In this document: in pieces, positions 34,524-42,592 of the stretch
How positions within the stretch are numbered: the stretch's first letter is position 1
Layout of the letters: each line of letters begins with the position of its first letter
Origin: Mycobacterium angelicum
GTDB taxonomy: Bacteria > Actinomycetota > Actinomycetes > Mycobacteriales > Mycobacteriaceae
Length of the DNA: 57,923 nucleotides
Direction of reading: 5' to 3'
NCBI RefSeq assembly: GCF_002086155.1
Contig: NZ_MVHE01000032.1
Span: 1-57,923 of the forward strand
Program-made: the position numbers and the translations under genes
The notes under the pieces: generated by a model
What the model saw: only the letters and a program-made list of their open reading frames with translations
Told to the model about the DNA's origin: nothing
Databases searched by the model: none

Positions 34524-35751
34524 CCGCCCGGTCCTGCAGGTACAACCCCATGGCCGTGATGATCCCTACGAAAGTCAATGCACCCCAAACGATTTCGTCG
34601 TTGTTCAGGTAGCGGGCTATTTCCTCCAGCCCGCCGACCGCGAAATAGCCGGCCAGCATTCCGAGCCCGATGATGGTGTTGTAGAAGCCGTAATATGTGG
34701 CCACCAGTCGGCCGCGGGACAGCGATACCACCATGTCCATCTCGACGGGGAATATCACCGCCGACGCGATCGCCAGCAGGGCAACCGACGCGAGGAAGGC
34801 CAGAACGGCCGCGGGCGTGCCCAGCCGATGTGCATCGGGGATGATCGACAGCGGCACAAACGATGCCGTCAGCAACATCACCCCGATGAGCAGGCTCTCT
34901 CTCGGTTCCCATCGCGCGGAGAACCACCGGGTGATGCGTAGCTGACAGGTGATTGCCACCAGGCCCGAGGTCCCGAAAACCGCCGCGACCAGCACCGATT
35001 TGAACTGCGGCGCCACGGCCGAGGCGTGCAGCGGCAGCGCGAAGTAGATCTGGGACGACAGCACATAGGCGCCGAGCATGACCGCAGCAAACCGCAGGAA
35101 CGGCCAGTTGCGGGCGACCGACGACCAATCGGCGAAGATCGACGTCGGCCCGGACCCTTCATGGATCGCATCGATCCGGTGGCGCGGCAGCATCGACATC
35201 AGTGCCACGCCGAGTAGGGCGAAGACGATCGAAGCTACCAGCGCGGATAGCCGAAAATCCAAGTTCAGCAACACCAGCCCCAGCAGCGGGCCGAAAAAGG
35301 TTCCGGTGCGGTTGAAGATGTTCAAGGTGGCGAACGCGTCGATTCGCCGGTCCCCGGCCTCGATGGCCAGGTAGGCGCGCAGCGCTGGATTCAACAGGGC
35401 TCCGGCAAAACCGGTTACCGCAGATGCGATCAACAGCGTGGGCAGAGACTTGGCCAGCGCCAGCAACGCAAACGCGCCGGCGTGCAGCAGGCAGCCGGTG
35501 ATGATCACGGGTTTGCAGCCGATCCGGTCGGCGAGTGTTCCGCCCAGGAAGAACATGCCCTGCTGGCTCAGGTTGCGCATGCCCAATACCAGGCCGACCG
35601 CCCACGCGGCGAGACCCAGCTGACCACCCAGATAAGTGGACAGGTACGGCATCAGCAAGTAGAAGCCCAAGCTGGTGCCGAGTTGATTGACCATCAGCAC
35701 CCGGCACGGGCGGTTGAAGCTGCGGAGTTCGCGCAGTAAACCGAAATCCAT
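34492..35751 (-). CDS. MFS transporter
   Basis: This 419-residue integral membrane protein has twelve likely helices. The loop after helix 2 reads GTLADRIGCKPVIITG, the major facilitator signature. It resembles drug/metabolite exporters of the MDR type. It is divergent from a MarR-family regulator 180 bases away, a classical regulator-efflux pair. The ATG at 35749-35751 is chosen because MDFGLLRELRSFNRPCRVLMVNQLG leads straight into helix 1; a longer frame to 36222 covers the regulator and is rejected. Confidence 0.86.
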   Translation of the reverse strand: MDFGLLRELRSFNRPCRVLMVNQLGTSLGFYLLMPYLSTYLGGQLGLAAWAVGLVLGMRNLSQQGMFFLGGTLADRIGCKPVIITGCLLHAGAFALLALAKSLPTLLIASAVTGFAGALLNPALRAYLAIEAGDRRIDAFATLNIFNRTGTFFGPLLGLVLLNLDFRLSALVASIVFALLGVALMSMLPRHRIDAIHEGSGPTSIFADWSSVARNWPFLRFAAVMLGAYVLSSQIYFALPLHASAVAPQFKSVLVAAVFGTSGLVAITCQLRITRWFSARWEPRESLLIGVMLLTASFVPLSIIPDAHRLGTPAAVLAFLASVALLAIASAVIFPVEMDMVVSLSRGRLVATYYGFYNTIIGLGMLAGYFAVGGLEEIARYLNNDEIVWGALTFVGIITAMGLYLQDRAVSAPARAVPD

Positions 35752-35893
35752 TGTGGCTTGGAACTTCAGCAGATCAGGATCTCGTGGACGGCCGTGCCGC
35801 CCGTTTTCCTGCTGACCGCGGCATGTGCTTCTTCCTCTCGGCAACGATACGCATAGAACACGGTTTGGTATGAATAGTGTATTTGCGCATATT

Positions 35894-35907
35894 GTTGCAC
35901 TGGCAAC
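35894..35907. promoter_or_regulatory. Candidate MarR operator
   Basis: GTTGC-ACTG-GCAAC, a perfect inverted repeat with five-base arms, lies between the divergent MFS and MarR genes, 25 bases upstream of the MarR start. Confidence 0.4.
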
Positions 35908-35919
35908 TGTAAGCTGGGC

Positions 35920-35925
35920 TACCAT
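35920..35925 (+). promoter_or_regulatory. -10 element for a probably leaderless marR transcript
   Basis: TACCAT fits TANNNT and ends six bases before the GTG at 35932, the distance that places transcription start on the initiation codon. There is no Shine-Dalgarno sequence. Confidence 0.45.
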
Positions 35926-35931
35926 TTTGCT

Positions 35932-36432
35932 GTGAACCAACACAGTGCGGGGGAGAGCTGGCGCGGCGTTCGTCTCACCAAGCTGGGACGCCAGCAGGAA
36001 CAGGCCTGGGAGCTCTATGTTCACTCGCATGCGTTGCTCGAGCGCGCCCTGGACGCCGAACTGCGCGCCGCGCACGGCATGAGCTTGCTCACCCTCGACG
36101 CATTGGTGCAGCTGTCCAGAGCACCGGGACAGACCCTGTACATGAAGGATCTGGCGGCGGCGTTGGTTTACAGCGCAAGCGGTATCACCCGGGTCGTCGA
36201 CAATCTCGAACGCGCCGGTCATGTCACGCGTAACCCGGATCCCACCAATCGCCGCGCGACGCTGGTCAAGCTGACCGCCGAAGGACGCGCTGCGCTGGAG
36301 GAGGCCTGGTCACCGCATGTGCGGACGGTGCAGCGGTTATTCACCCGGCACGTCGATGATCGTCAGGCCAAGGTCCTCATCGAGGTGTTCGATGCGGTGG
36401 TCAAAGACCTCGAGGGGTCGCCGGAGGGGTAG
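35932..36432 (+). CDS. MarR-family transcriptional regulator
   Basis: The 166-residue protein has a winged helix: MSLLTLDALVQLSRAPGQTLYMKDLAAALVYSASGITRVVDNLERAGHVTRNPDPTNRRATLVKLTAEG, where the DPTNRR wing and LTAEG are the MarR signature. It should bind as a dimer to a palindrome such as 35894-35907 and repress the divergent MFS gene until a ligand is bound. The start is a GTG with a TANNNT element at leaderless distance. It converges with the Rv1364c-like gene 54 bases on. Confidence 0.9.
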   Translation: MNQHSAGESWRGVRLTKLGRQQEQAWELYVHSHALLERALDAELRAAHGMSLLTLDALVQLSRAPGQTLYMKDLAAALVYSASGITRVVDNLERAGHVTRNPDPTNRRATLVKLTAEGRAALEEAWSPHVRTVQRLFTRHVDDRQAKVLIEVFDAVVKDLEGSPEG

Positions 36433-36486
36433 GCGATATCAGCACCACGGTCGCCCCGGGCATGGCGGCCAGCGTTTGGCGCGGTC

Positions 36487-38448
36487 TTAGCCTTCGGCGA
36501 AGATGTCTTCGGTGTCGCCGCTGACGACGGGTATCTGGACCAGGGACAGCACGTGGTGCGCCGGACTGCCGGGAGGCGCCACCAGGACACAGTCACCGCC
36601 GTGTTTGTGTGCCCTGTTTCGTGCGGCGGCCAGCGCGCTCACCCCGGCCGAACCCAGATGGGTGACAGCGCTGAGATCGATCGTCAAAGATGCTATCCCG
36701 GAACGGCTTTCGACGGCGATCTGCCGGTCCAGCGTGGGTGCGGTGTGTGAATCGACGTCGCCGCGAACGATGATGCGGCCGGCATCGGTGACCAGGGAAA
36801 CGAATTCGTTGTCGATCGCCTGCTCGTACGTTCCGCGGCCCACCGCCGTGTCGGTGATGAATTGCGCCGGTCGCGACAAACGATGCGTAAGTGTGGCGGT
36901 CGTCCCGCTGGTGCCGTGGATGATGTGCGCCTCGGTCACCAGCGCCTCGGCCATGGCCAATCCGCGTCCGCGCCCCTGCTCACCCTCCCGGTGGTCTTTC
37001 CATTGGCCCTGATCGGAGACCGACGCGTGCAGTTCGCCATCCCCGGACAGCGCCGCTTCGACGATGATCCCGTCGGAAACCTCTGTGGCATAACCATGTT
37101 CGACCGCGTTCTCCACGAATTCGGAGATCGCGTGCACGACATCCGAGATGTCGGCGGAGTCGGCGCCGACTTCGACCAGCCATTCCCGCAGCCGGGCCCG
37201 AATCGCGCGTGCGGCGTGGATGGTCGCGTCGGCCGTGATGTGCAGCGGCGGTGACGGCGTTTTGCGCTGTGCCGCAAGCAGTGTGACGTCGTCGTTGTAG
37301 CCGGTGGAGCGAAGCAGCAGTTCGAGTGTTTCTGAGCAGATTCGATCGATCGGGCGGCCGGGGGAGTCCATGACGAAACCGCCGCCGCGGACGATGTGGG
37401 CGGCGGTGTCGGCGAATTCTGCGGTGCTGGCTACCAACGGCCGGCCCGGGCGTTCGATCAGGCCGTCGGTGTAGAGCAGTATCGCGTCGCCGATGTCGAG
37501 CAGTTCGGTGCGCACCGGGAATCCGGTACCGCTGCCAAGTGGTCCGCCGCCGGAGGGTTCCACATAGCGTGCCTTGGCGTCGGACGTCACCACCAACGGC
37601 GGTGGGTGCCCGGCGGTGCAGTACTGGAATTCGCCGGTCCCGAAGTCGAGGGAGCCGACGCAGATGGTGGCCGACCTGGACCCGGGCACCTGCTCGTGGA
37701 AGGCATCCACGGCTTCGAGTGCTTCGGTGATCGTTTGGCCTGCCGAGATCTGCATCCGCACCGCGGTGCGCAACTGCGACATCACCGCCGCGGCCTCCAC
37801 GCCGTGACCCACGACGTCTCCCACGATCAGCACCAGCCGCTCACCGAGGGCTATGGCGTCGAACCAGTCGCCGCCCGCCGCGGTGTCCTGAGCGGCGACG
37901 AGATACTCCGCGGCGATGTCGGCGGCGGGAAGCACGGGTACCGAGGGGGCCAGCAGCGCCTGTTGCATCACGGTGGCCGAGTCGCGCACGTTGCGGTAAC
38001 GCTCGGAGATTTCCTCCACCCGCGCCTCGGCTGCCAGCCGGGCCTTCACCCGTGCGGTCACGTCATCGAAGACGAGCTGTACTCCCTCGATCGACCCGTC
38101 CGCTCGCCGCCGCGGGGTGACCACGAAGTCGAAAAAGCGCTCCTCCATTCCCGAACCGTCGTAATCGGCCTGAAGTCGCCATTCGGATCCGGATTGCGGT
38201 TCGCCGGTTTGATAAACCCGGTCGAACATCTGGTAGATCTGCTGGCTTTCCAGTGTCGGATAGACCTCCTTGGCTGTCTTGCCGACGGTGTTGACTACGG
38301 GATTGAACGCCCGAAAGGCCGCATTCACCGCGATGAAGCGGTGCTCAGGGCCCTCTAGCCCGACCACGATCGCGGGAATGTTTTCGAAGATGCGTCGTAC
38401 GTCCTCGGCGGCACCGACTGATTTGTCCCAGTCCATCTCGGCAGCCAT
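36487..38448 (-). CDS. Multidomain stress/sigma-factor regulator (Rv1364c ortholog)
   Basis: The 653-residue protein, the same length as I recall for Rv1364c, holds four modules. A PAS sensor (about 15-135, with EGVQLVFDDVT) comes first. Next is an RsbU-like PP2C phosphatase (165-385, AGGDWFD, VGDVVGHGVEAA, LYTDGLIERPGR). Then comes an RsbW-like GHKL kinase (395-530, ISEFVENAVEHGY, GRGRGLAMAEAL), and last a C-terminal STAS anti-anti-sigma domain (545-645, IDLSAVTHLGSAGVSAL). It integrates an environmental signal into control of a sigma factor, SigF being the M. tuberculosis candidate. RsfA lies 152 bases upstream on the same strand. Confidence 0.93.
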   Translation of the reverse strand: MAAEMDWDKSVGAAEDVRRIFENIPAIVVGLEGPEHRFIAVNAAFRAFNPVVNTVGKTAKEVYPTLESQQIYQMFDRVYQTGEPQSGSEWRLQADYDGSGMEERFFDFVVTPRRRADGSIEGVQLVFDDVTARVKARLAAEARVEEISERYRNVRDSATVMQQALLAPSVPVLPAADIAAEYLVAAQDTAAGGDWFDAIALGERLVLIVGDVVGHGVEAAAVMSQLRTAVRMQISAGQTITEALEAVDAFHEQVPGSRSATICVGSLDFGTGEFQYCTAGHPPPLVVTSDAKARYVEPSGGGPLGSGTGFPVRTELLDIGDAILLYTDGLIERPGRPLVASTAEFADTAAHIVRGGGFVMDSPGRPIDRICSETLELLLRSTGYNDDVTLLAAQRKTPSPPLHITADATIHAARAIRARLREWLVEVGADSADISDVVHAISEFVENAVEHGYATEVSDGIIVEAALSGDGELHASVSDQGQWKDHREGEQGRGRGLAMAEALVTEAHIIHGTSGTTATLTHRLSRPAQFITDTAVGRGTYEQAIDNEFVSLVTDAGRIIVRGDVDSHTAPTLDRQIAVESRSGIASLTIDLSAVTHLGSAGVSALAAARNRAHKHGGDCVLVAPPGSPAHHVLSLVQIPVVSGDTEDIFAEG

Positions 38449-38600
38449 TTGGCCGTCCCTCCTACGGACCGATAATCAGACAAGTCGGATGCATGACGAA
38501 TTTCGTCAAGCAACTACAAACAGATTATCAACGCGGGCCACTGGCCGGACGCACCAAAATTTGCTCTCGAACGGTCCTCGAGCGGGCTTAGCCCGGCGAG

Positions 38601-39026
38601 CTACGCCACGGACAGCGCAGATTCCGTGGTCGGATGCAGCGGCAGCACGCCGGTGAACCCGCATGCCGCAATGATCCGGGCTATGCCCGGGTCGCGGCTG
38701 CCCAGCCGTAATTCGATGCCACGGTGCCGGCACCGGTCGGCTTCGTCGGCCAGGACGGCGAATGCGCAACAACCCATGAACTCCAGACCGTTGAGGTCTA
38801 CGACGAGTGGACCGGGCGCTGCGGCCACTGCCGCCGCCTCGGTGAGGAGGCTTCGCCAGTTTTGCTCGTTAGAGGCATCGATCTCGCCGCCCGCGCGGAT
38901 GACCACCGCCGAACCGTTGCGCTGCGTGATCGCCCTCAGGGTGCTCTGTGGCTGACCAAGCTGGGTTGTCAGCCGCGTACTCAACATCACCGTCGTAGTC
39001 GATGACTCTGCTGGAGCCAATTTCAT
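38601..39026 (-). CDS. rsfA: Anti-anti-sigma factor RsfA (Rv1365c ortholog)
   Basis: This 141-residue STAS protein contains VVIRAGGEIDASNEQNW, LVVDLNGLEFMGCCAFAVLADEADRC and RIIAACGFTGVLPLHPTTESAL, matching RsfA closely. In M. tuberculosis RsfA binds the anti-sigma factor UsfX/RsbW and frees SigF under reducing conditions; a disulfide between Cys residues in the GCC and ACG segments controls this, and both are conserved here. The usual Ser phosphorylation site is absent, as in RsfA. ATG at 39024-39026 is about 13 residues longer than my recollection of the M. tuberculosis protein. Confidence 0.92.
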   Translation of the reverse strand: MKLAPAESSTTTVMLSTRLTTQLGQPQSTLRAITQRNGSAVVIRAGGEIDASNEQNWRSLLTEAAAVAAAPGPLVVDLNGLEFMGCCAFAVLADEADRCRHRGIELRLGSRDPGIARIIAACGFTGVLPLHPTTESALSVA

Positions 39027-39107
39027 GGTGTCCCCCCAATAGGCCGCGCCGGACCCCCCGGACGACAAATGGCCGCCTTTTGTATAGCAAGCCGGGCCCG
39101 GGCGCGT

Positions 39108-39124
39108 CTATAGGAGATCTATAG
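39108..39124. repeat. Paired CTATAG palindromes spaced one helical turn
   Basis: CTATAG occurs at 39108-39113 and again at 39119-39124, eleven bases apart centre to centre, flanking an AGATCT-like centre. It lies about 82 bases upstream of rsfA and just past the amidohydrolase 3' end. Confidence 0.4.
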
Positions 39125-39170
39125 ATTTCGCGTTCCGGTGCCGGCTCTTTCGGCTCAGTCGCCCCGGCGA

Positions 39171-40388
39171 TCAGGCCGACACCGGCTTCTTGACTGGCTT
39201 CTTGACCGGCTGAGAAACCTTCATCAACTTCATCAAGTTGCCGCCCATAATCTTGGCGACGTCCGCCTCCCCGAAGTCGGTCAGCTCGTCGACGAAGGAG
39301 ATGGGGTCTTTGAGACCTTCGGGATGCGGCCAGTCGGAGCCGAACAGGACCCGGTCGGTGCCGACCATCTTGACGATCTCGGTGAACCGGTCCTCCCAGA
39401 ACGGGGTGATGTAGACGCAGCGTTTGAACGCCTCGACCGGATCTTCGCTGAACGACTGGGGCATCTTCTTGTAGACGCCCTTGAGTCCCTTGAACAGATC
39501 CGGCACCCAGTCGGCGCCGTTTTCGATCGACAGGATCCGCAGCTCGGGGTTGCGCGACAACGCGCCATGGCACACCAGCGCACCCATCGCGTCCAGGATC
39601 GGCCGGTGGCCCATCGCGAAGCTGCGGAAGGCGGTCGGCTTGAACGGCAGGAACTCGTCACCGGGCTCCCACACGTTTGCGAACTCCGAGTAGCCACTGT
39701 CCGAGGCATGCATCGAGACCGGCAACTCGGCGTTGATGCAGGCCTGCCAGAACGGGTCGAACTCCTCAAGGCCGAACGACCGGCTGCCTTTGTAGCCCGG
39801 TACCGGTGCCGGGCGGACCAGCACGGTGCGGGCGCCCCGCTCCAGGCACCACTCCAGCTCTTCCAGCGCGCGCTCGACGATGGGCAACGTGATGACCGGA
39901 GTGGCGAAGATGCGGTCCTTGTAGTTGAACGACCACTGCTCGTGCATCCACTGGTTGAGCGCGTGGATGACGTCGTGGGTCATCTCCGGGTCGTCTTTCA
40001 TCCGCTCCTCGACGAGGCTGGCCAGGGTCGGGAACATCAGGGCGTAGTCGATACCGAGCTCGTCCATGACCTCGAGGCGCGCACCCGGTTCGCGGAACGC
40101 GGGGATGGCCTTCATCGGCTCGCCCAGGATCTCGCGGTAGGTCTTGCCCTGTGCGCCGTGGCGGAAGTAGTCCTCCTGGGCCCCGGGCCTGGCGACCTTT
40201 TCGAAGGTCGGGTTGGGGATGTATTCGCTGATGTGGCCGCGCACCACGATCTTGGTGCGACCGCGCACCTGCACGTAGTCGATGACGTTCTTGCGCTTCT
40301 CGGGCAGATACTTGGTCAGCGCTTCCTGCGGCTCGTACATGTGGTTGTCGGCGTCGAACACCGGAAAGGGAAGCTCGCGAGACGGCAT
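39171..40388 (-). CDS. Amidohydrolase family (ACMSD-like TIM barrel) protein
   Basis: The 405-residue protein has FDADNHMYE at the start (metal-binding Asp-x-x-His variant), SMHASDSGY mid-protein (metal His) and VLFGSDWPHPEG near the end (metal Asp), the pattern of amidohydrolase-related PF04909 enzymes. These are often decarboxylases or hydrolases in ring or lipid catabolism. The C-terminus is an unusual basic Lys/Pro tail (VKKPVKKPV). It follows the TetR-thioesterase gene by 53 bases on the same strand, with a palindrome GGTAA...TTACC between them. Confidence 0.87.
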   Translation of the reverse strand: MPSRELPFPVFDADNHMYEPQEALTKYLPEKRKNVIDYVQVRGRTKIVVRGHISEYIPNPTFEKVARPGAQEDYFRHGAQGKTYREILGEPMKAIPAFREPGARLEVMDELGIDYALMFPTLASLVEERMKDDPEMTHDVIHALNQWMHEQWSFNYKDRIFATPVITLPIVERALEELEWCLERGARTVLVRPAPVPGYKGSRSFGLEEFDPFWQACINAELPVSMHASDSGYSEFANVWEPGDEFLPFKPTAFRSFAMGHRPILDAMGALVCHGALSRNPELRILSIENGADWVPDLFKGLKGVYKKMPQSFSEDPVEAFKRCVYITPFWEDRFTEIVKMVGTDRVLFGSDWPHPEGLKDPISFVDELTDFGEADVAKIMGGNLMKLMKVSQPVKKPVKKPVSA

Positions 40389-40423
40389 GGCGATCTCCTG
40401 CAGAAGTGTTGATCTCTGAGTGC

Positions 40424-40438
40424 GGTAATGACGTTACC
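40424..40438. promoter_or_regulatory. Candidate TetR operator upstream of the amidohydrolase gene
   Basis: GGTAATGACGTTACC has five-base inverted arms and matches 12 of 15 bases with a sequence upstream of the TetR-fusion gene (41512-41526). It lies 36 bases before the amidohydrolase start. Confidence 0.5.
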
Positions 40439-40441
40439 ACT

Positions 40442-41473
40442 TTATCGGTCGGCGCGGAGCCCCGCCGTCGGCGTCGTTCCATTGATGATTGCGAAGTTCA
40501 CCGTTGCCGTCGCGGCGAGTTCCTCGCCACCGTCACCGTAAATGTCGACCTGCATTACCATCGCCCGCCGGCCCGCCCGCAGCATCCGCGGTATCGCGAG
40601 CGCCGAGCCCTGCCGGATTGGCCGCAAGTAGCGGACGAACAGATCGGCGGTCGTCATGGTGGTGCCGGGCTGCAGATATTCCAACCCGAATTGGCCCCCG
40701 GCCACGTCGATGAGCGTGGCGATCAAGCCGCCCTGCAGCGCGCCGGAAGTGTTGACCACCTGCGGGCTGACCGGCATCGTCATCGCGAACTCGCCGTCAT
40801 GGATGCCCGGCCGCATGCCGAGTTGGCCGAAGAGCTCGGACAGTGACGGCGGGACCGGCTCGTCGTCGGAATCGCGAATGCCCAGGGCTCGGCTGCAAAA
40901 GTCATACAGCTGGCCGGAGTCGATCGGACTACCGGTCAATTCCGTTCCCAGCCAATGTAATCGGAGCGCACCGATCACGGTCTGCATGACGATGGCTGCC
41001 GCGGCCCCGACGTCGAGTCCGGGGCGGAAGACGCCCTCTGTGATGCCTTGGCCGACGATGTCGCGGATCAACTGATGCAGCGGCGAGAGCACTCTGGCGT
41101 ATTCGCGGGGCCGGGTCTCGGCGAGGTGCTGGTTGTAAAGGCTCAGTGCCCGATTGAGGCTGTCCTGTGTGGTGGATTCCGGCTGCGCGCTGATGCGGTC
41201 GATGACAAGTTTGAGTGCGGCTGTGCTGTCGAGTCCGCGGGTTTCGGCGCGCCACATTTTTGCCGTTCGGGCCATGGTCCGGTCGAACAGCGCCAGCAGC
41301 AATTCGTCCTTGCTGGTGAAGTGTTGATAGAACGCGCGCAGGGAGGTTTTCGAGCGCGCGACAACCTCTTGCACCGTGAAATCGGTACGTCCCGTTTCGC
41401 CCAGTATTTCCACCGCTGTTTTGATGAAGCGGTCGGCGCGCGTCACTTCGGCTTCATCGCAGGTGCCTGCCAT
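40442..41473 (-). CDS. TetR regulator fused to a PaaI-type hotdog thioesterase domain
   Basis: This 343-residue protein joins two domains. Residues about 13-60 form a TetR DNA-binding helix-turn-helix (FTVQEVVARSKTSLRAFYQHFTSKDELLLALF), followed by a TetR ligand/dimer domain to about 195. Residues about 215-332 are a hotdog-fold acyl-CoA thioesterase of the PaaI/YdiI group (NTSGALQGGLIATLIDVAGG, with the usual HGG as QGG and Asp256 kept, then TTADLFVRYLRPIRQG and a beta tail). ATG at 41471-41473 follows GAGGAG. The fusion could sense or hydrolyse an acyl-CoA and so control the adjacent amidohydrolase. Confidence 0.85.
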   Translation of the reverse strand: MAGTCDEAEVTRADRFIKTAVEILGETGRTDFTVQEVVARSKTSLRAFYQHFTSKDELLLALFDRTMARTAKMWRAETRGLDSTAALKLVIDRISAQPESTTQDSLNRALSLYNQHLAETRPREYARVLSPLHQLIRDIVGQGITEGVFRPGLDVGAAAAIVMQTVIGALRLHWLGTELTGSPIDSGQLYDFCSRALGIRDSDDEPVPPSLSELFGQLGMRPGIHDGEFAMTMPVSPQVVNTSGALQGGLIATLIDVAGGQFGLEYLQPGTTMTTADLFVRYLRPIRQGSALAIPRMLRAGRRAMVMQVDIYGDGGEELAATATVNFAIINGTTPTAGLRADR

Positions 41474-41511
41474 GGGCGGTCTCCTCTTTCGGGGCGTCGT
41501 CAGCACGCTTT

Positions 41512-41526
41512 GAGAATGAGGTTACC
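41512..41526. promoter_or_regulatory. Candidate TetR autoregulatory operator
   Basis: GAGAATGAGGTTACC lies 39 bases upstream of the TetR-thioesterase start and shares AATGAnGTTACC with the site at 40424-40438, suggesting the regulator acts at both promoters. Confidence 0.45.
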
Positions 41527-41559
41527 GCGCGTTGCGAAGATATCGCGGAGCTACACCGG

Positions 41560-42219
41560 TTAGGGGGCGACGCGCAGGACGCGCGATTGGGTAAGGGCCT
41601 GGGCGAGTCCGATCTTCTCGTCGTCGGTGAGGTTTCCGGGTAACTCGCGCACGTAGAAATCGCTGGTCTGCGCTACGAAGTGCAAGGCGGGTCGGGCAAT
41701 GCCGTTGGTAGACAAGACCACTGAGCCGGCGCTATCGACGAGTTCGACGGTGCGGCCCATGCGGTTGACAGTCAGTTGCCCCGCTTGGGCGTTGATTACC
41801 CGTCGCGCCGGGCTGATGCTATTGCTGTCGTACCAGATGCGCGGCATTGGCGTGCCATGCAACGCCTCGTAGCGTTCCCGGAATTCGCTGAACGTGCCCA
41901 CCCGGCGCCTATCGACGACGTTGCCACCGGCGGGTACGTGGTTGAGGTATCTGCCGAAGTAATGGTGGCTATAGGCGGTGTATTCGGCGGTGAACAGGAT
42001 AAAGGTGTGCCAGGCTTGGTCGACCATTGCCGAGTACATTGGAAGGCTCACGTCGTCAGTGATCTCGCATAACACGAAGAACTTTTTCACTTCACTGAAC
42101 AACTCTCCGGCCAAGGCAGGAGTGTCCGCGACGCGATCTTTAATCAGCCGGTCGATGACATACGGTGCGTCGAACGCCAATGCCTTCTTGAGTCGTTCGC
42201 TAAGCACCAAGGCGGTCAT
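41560..42219 (-). CDS. Glycine-rich domain protein (GRDP)-like protein next to a Cys-tailed peptide
   Basis: The 219-residue protein has an N-terminal helical region with VDQAWHTFILFTAEYTAYSHHYFGRYLNHVP (about 66-97). Its Trp-His-x-(x)-Ile-Leu and HHY/HHVP pattern resembles the GRDP-like domain (PF07173) of plants and scattered bacteria. The C-terminal third (RRVINAQAGQLTVNRMGRTVELVDSAG) is beta-rich with no motif I know. There is no signal peptide. The gene starts 18 bases after the stop of a 48-residue peptide gene with a Cys-rich tail, so the two are almost certainly co-transcribed. A role in maturing, binding or transporting that peptide is inference; the biochemical function of the domain is not known to me. 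Confidence 0.65.
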   Translation of the reverse strand: MTALVLSERLKKALAFDAPYVIDRLIKDRVADTPALAGELFSEVKKFFVLCEITDDVSLPMYSAMVDQAWHTFILFTAEYTAYSHHYFGRYLNHVPAGGNVVDRRRVGTFSEFRERYEALHGTPMPRIWYDSNSISPARRVINAQAGQLTVNRMGRTVELVDSAGSVVLSTNGIARPALHFVAQTSDFYVRELPGNLTDDEKIGLAQALTQSRVLRVAP

Positions 42220-42237
42220 TAGGCTCTGCCGTCATTG

Positions 42238-42384
42238 CTACATATTGCACAATCCACACCCGAATGCACCGTCCGCAGCAAGCATTTCGGTTGAGTAGGT
42301 AGTGATGATGAGCCGGCCTGCCGTAGTGGTGTCACCCACGCAAGTCGAGTTGACAACATCGCGGCGGGGTGTTGATTCGGTCAT
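42238..42384 (-). CDS. 48-residue peptide with C-terminal GCGLCNM, candidate modified peptide precursor
   Basis: The peptide begins MTESTPRRDVVNSTCVGD, continues through a hydrophobic/threonine-rich centre, and ends AADGAFGCGLCNM. The ATG at 42382-42384 is preceded by GGAGG at ideal spacing, so translation is well supported despite the small size. A leader-like N-terminus and a short Gly/Cys-rich C-terminal core are the usual shape of RiPP precursors. The following gene, 18 bases downstream, encodes the GRDP-like protein. No radical SAM, YcaO or LanM-type enzyme is adjacent, so if it is a RiPP its chemistry is undefined. It could also be a metal-binding or small regulatory peptide. Confidence 0.65.
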   Translation of the reverse strand: MTESTPRRDVVNSTCVGDTTTAGRLIITTYSTEMLAADGAFGCGLCNM

Positions 42385-42592
42385 TCTTGGGAACCTCCGT
42401 GTCGATTGCGAAGTGCAGTTGGACTTATCCTCATCGTGAGCAAAACCGTAGCCGAAGTGAATCTGCGTGCAGATGGGCATCTTGTCGAAAATGTCGGGCG
42501 TTTTGTACCGATCTGCCCTTATTGACGGCTCTGCAAGATGTGGCCGGTGAAGCACTATTGTGGCTGCGGTCGAGAGAGTGACTCTGACGCGA

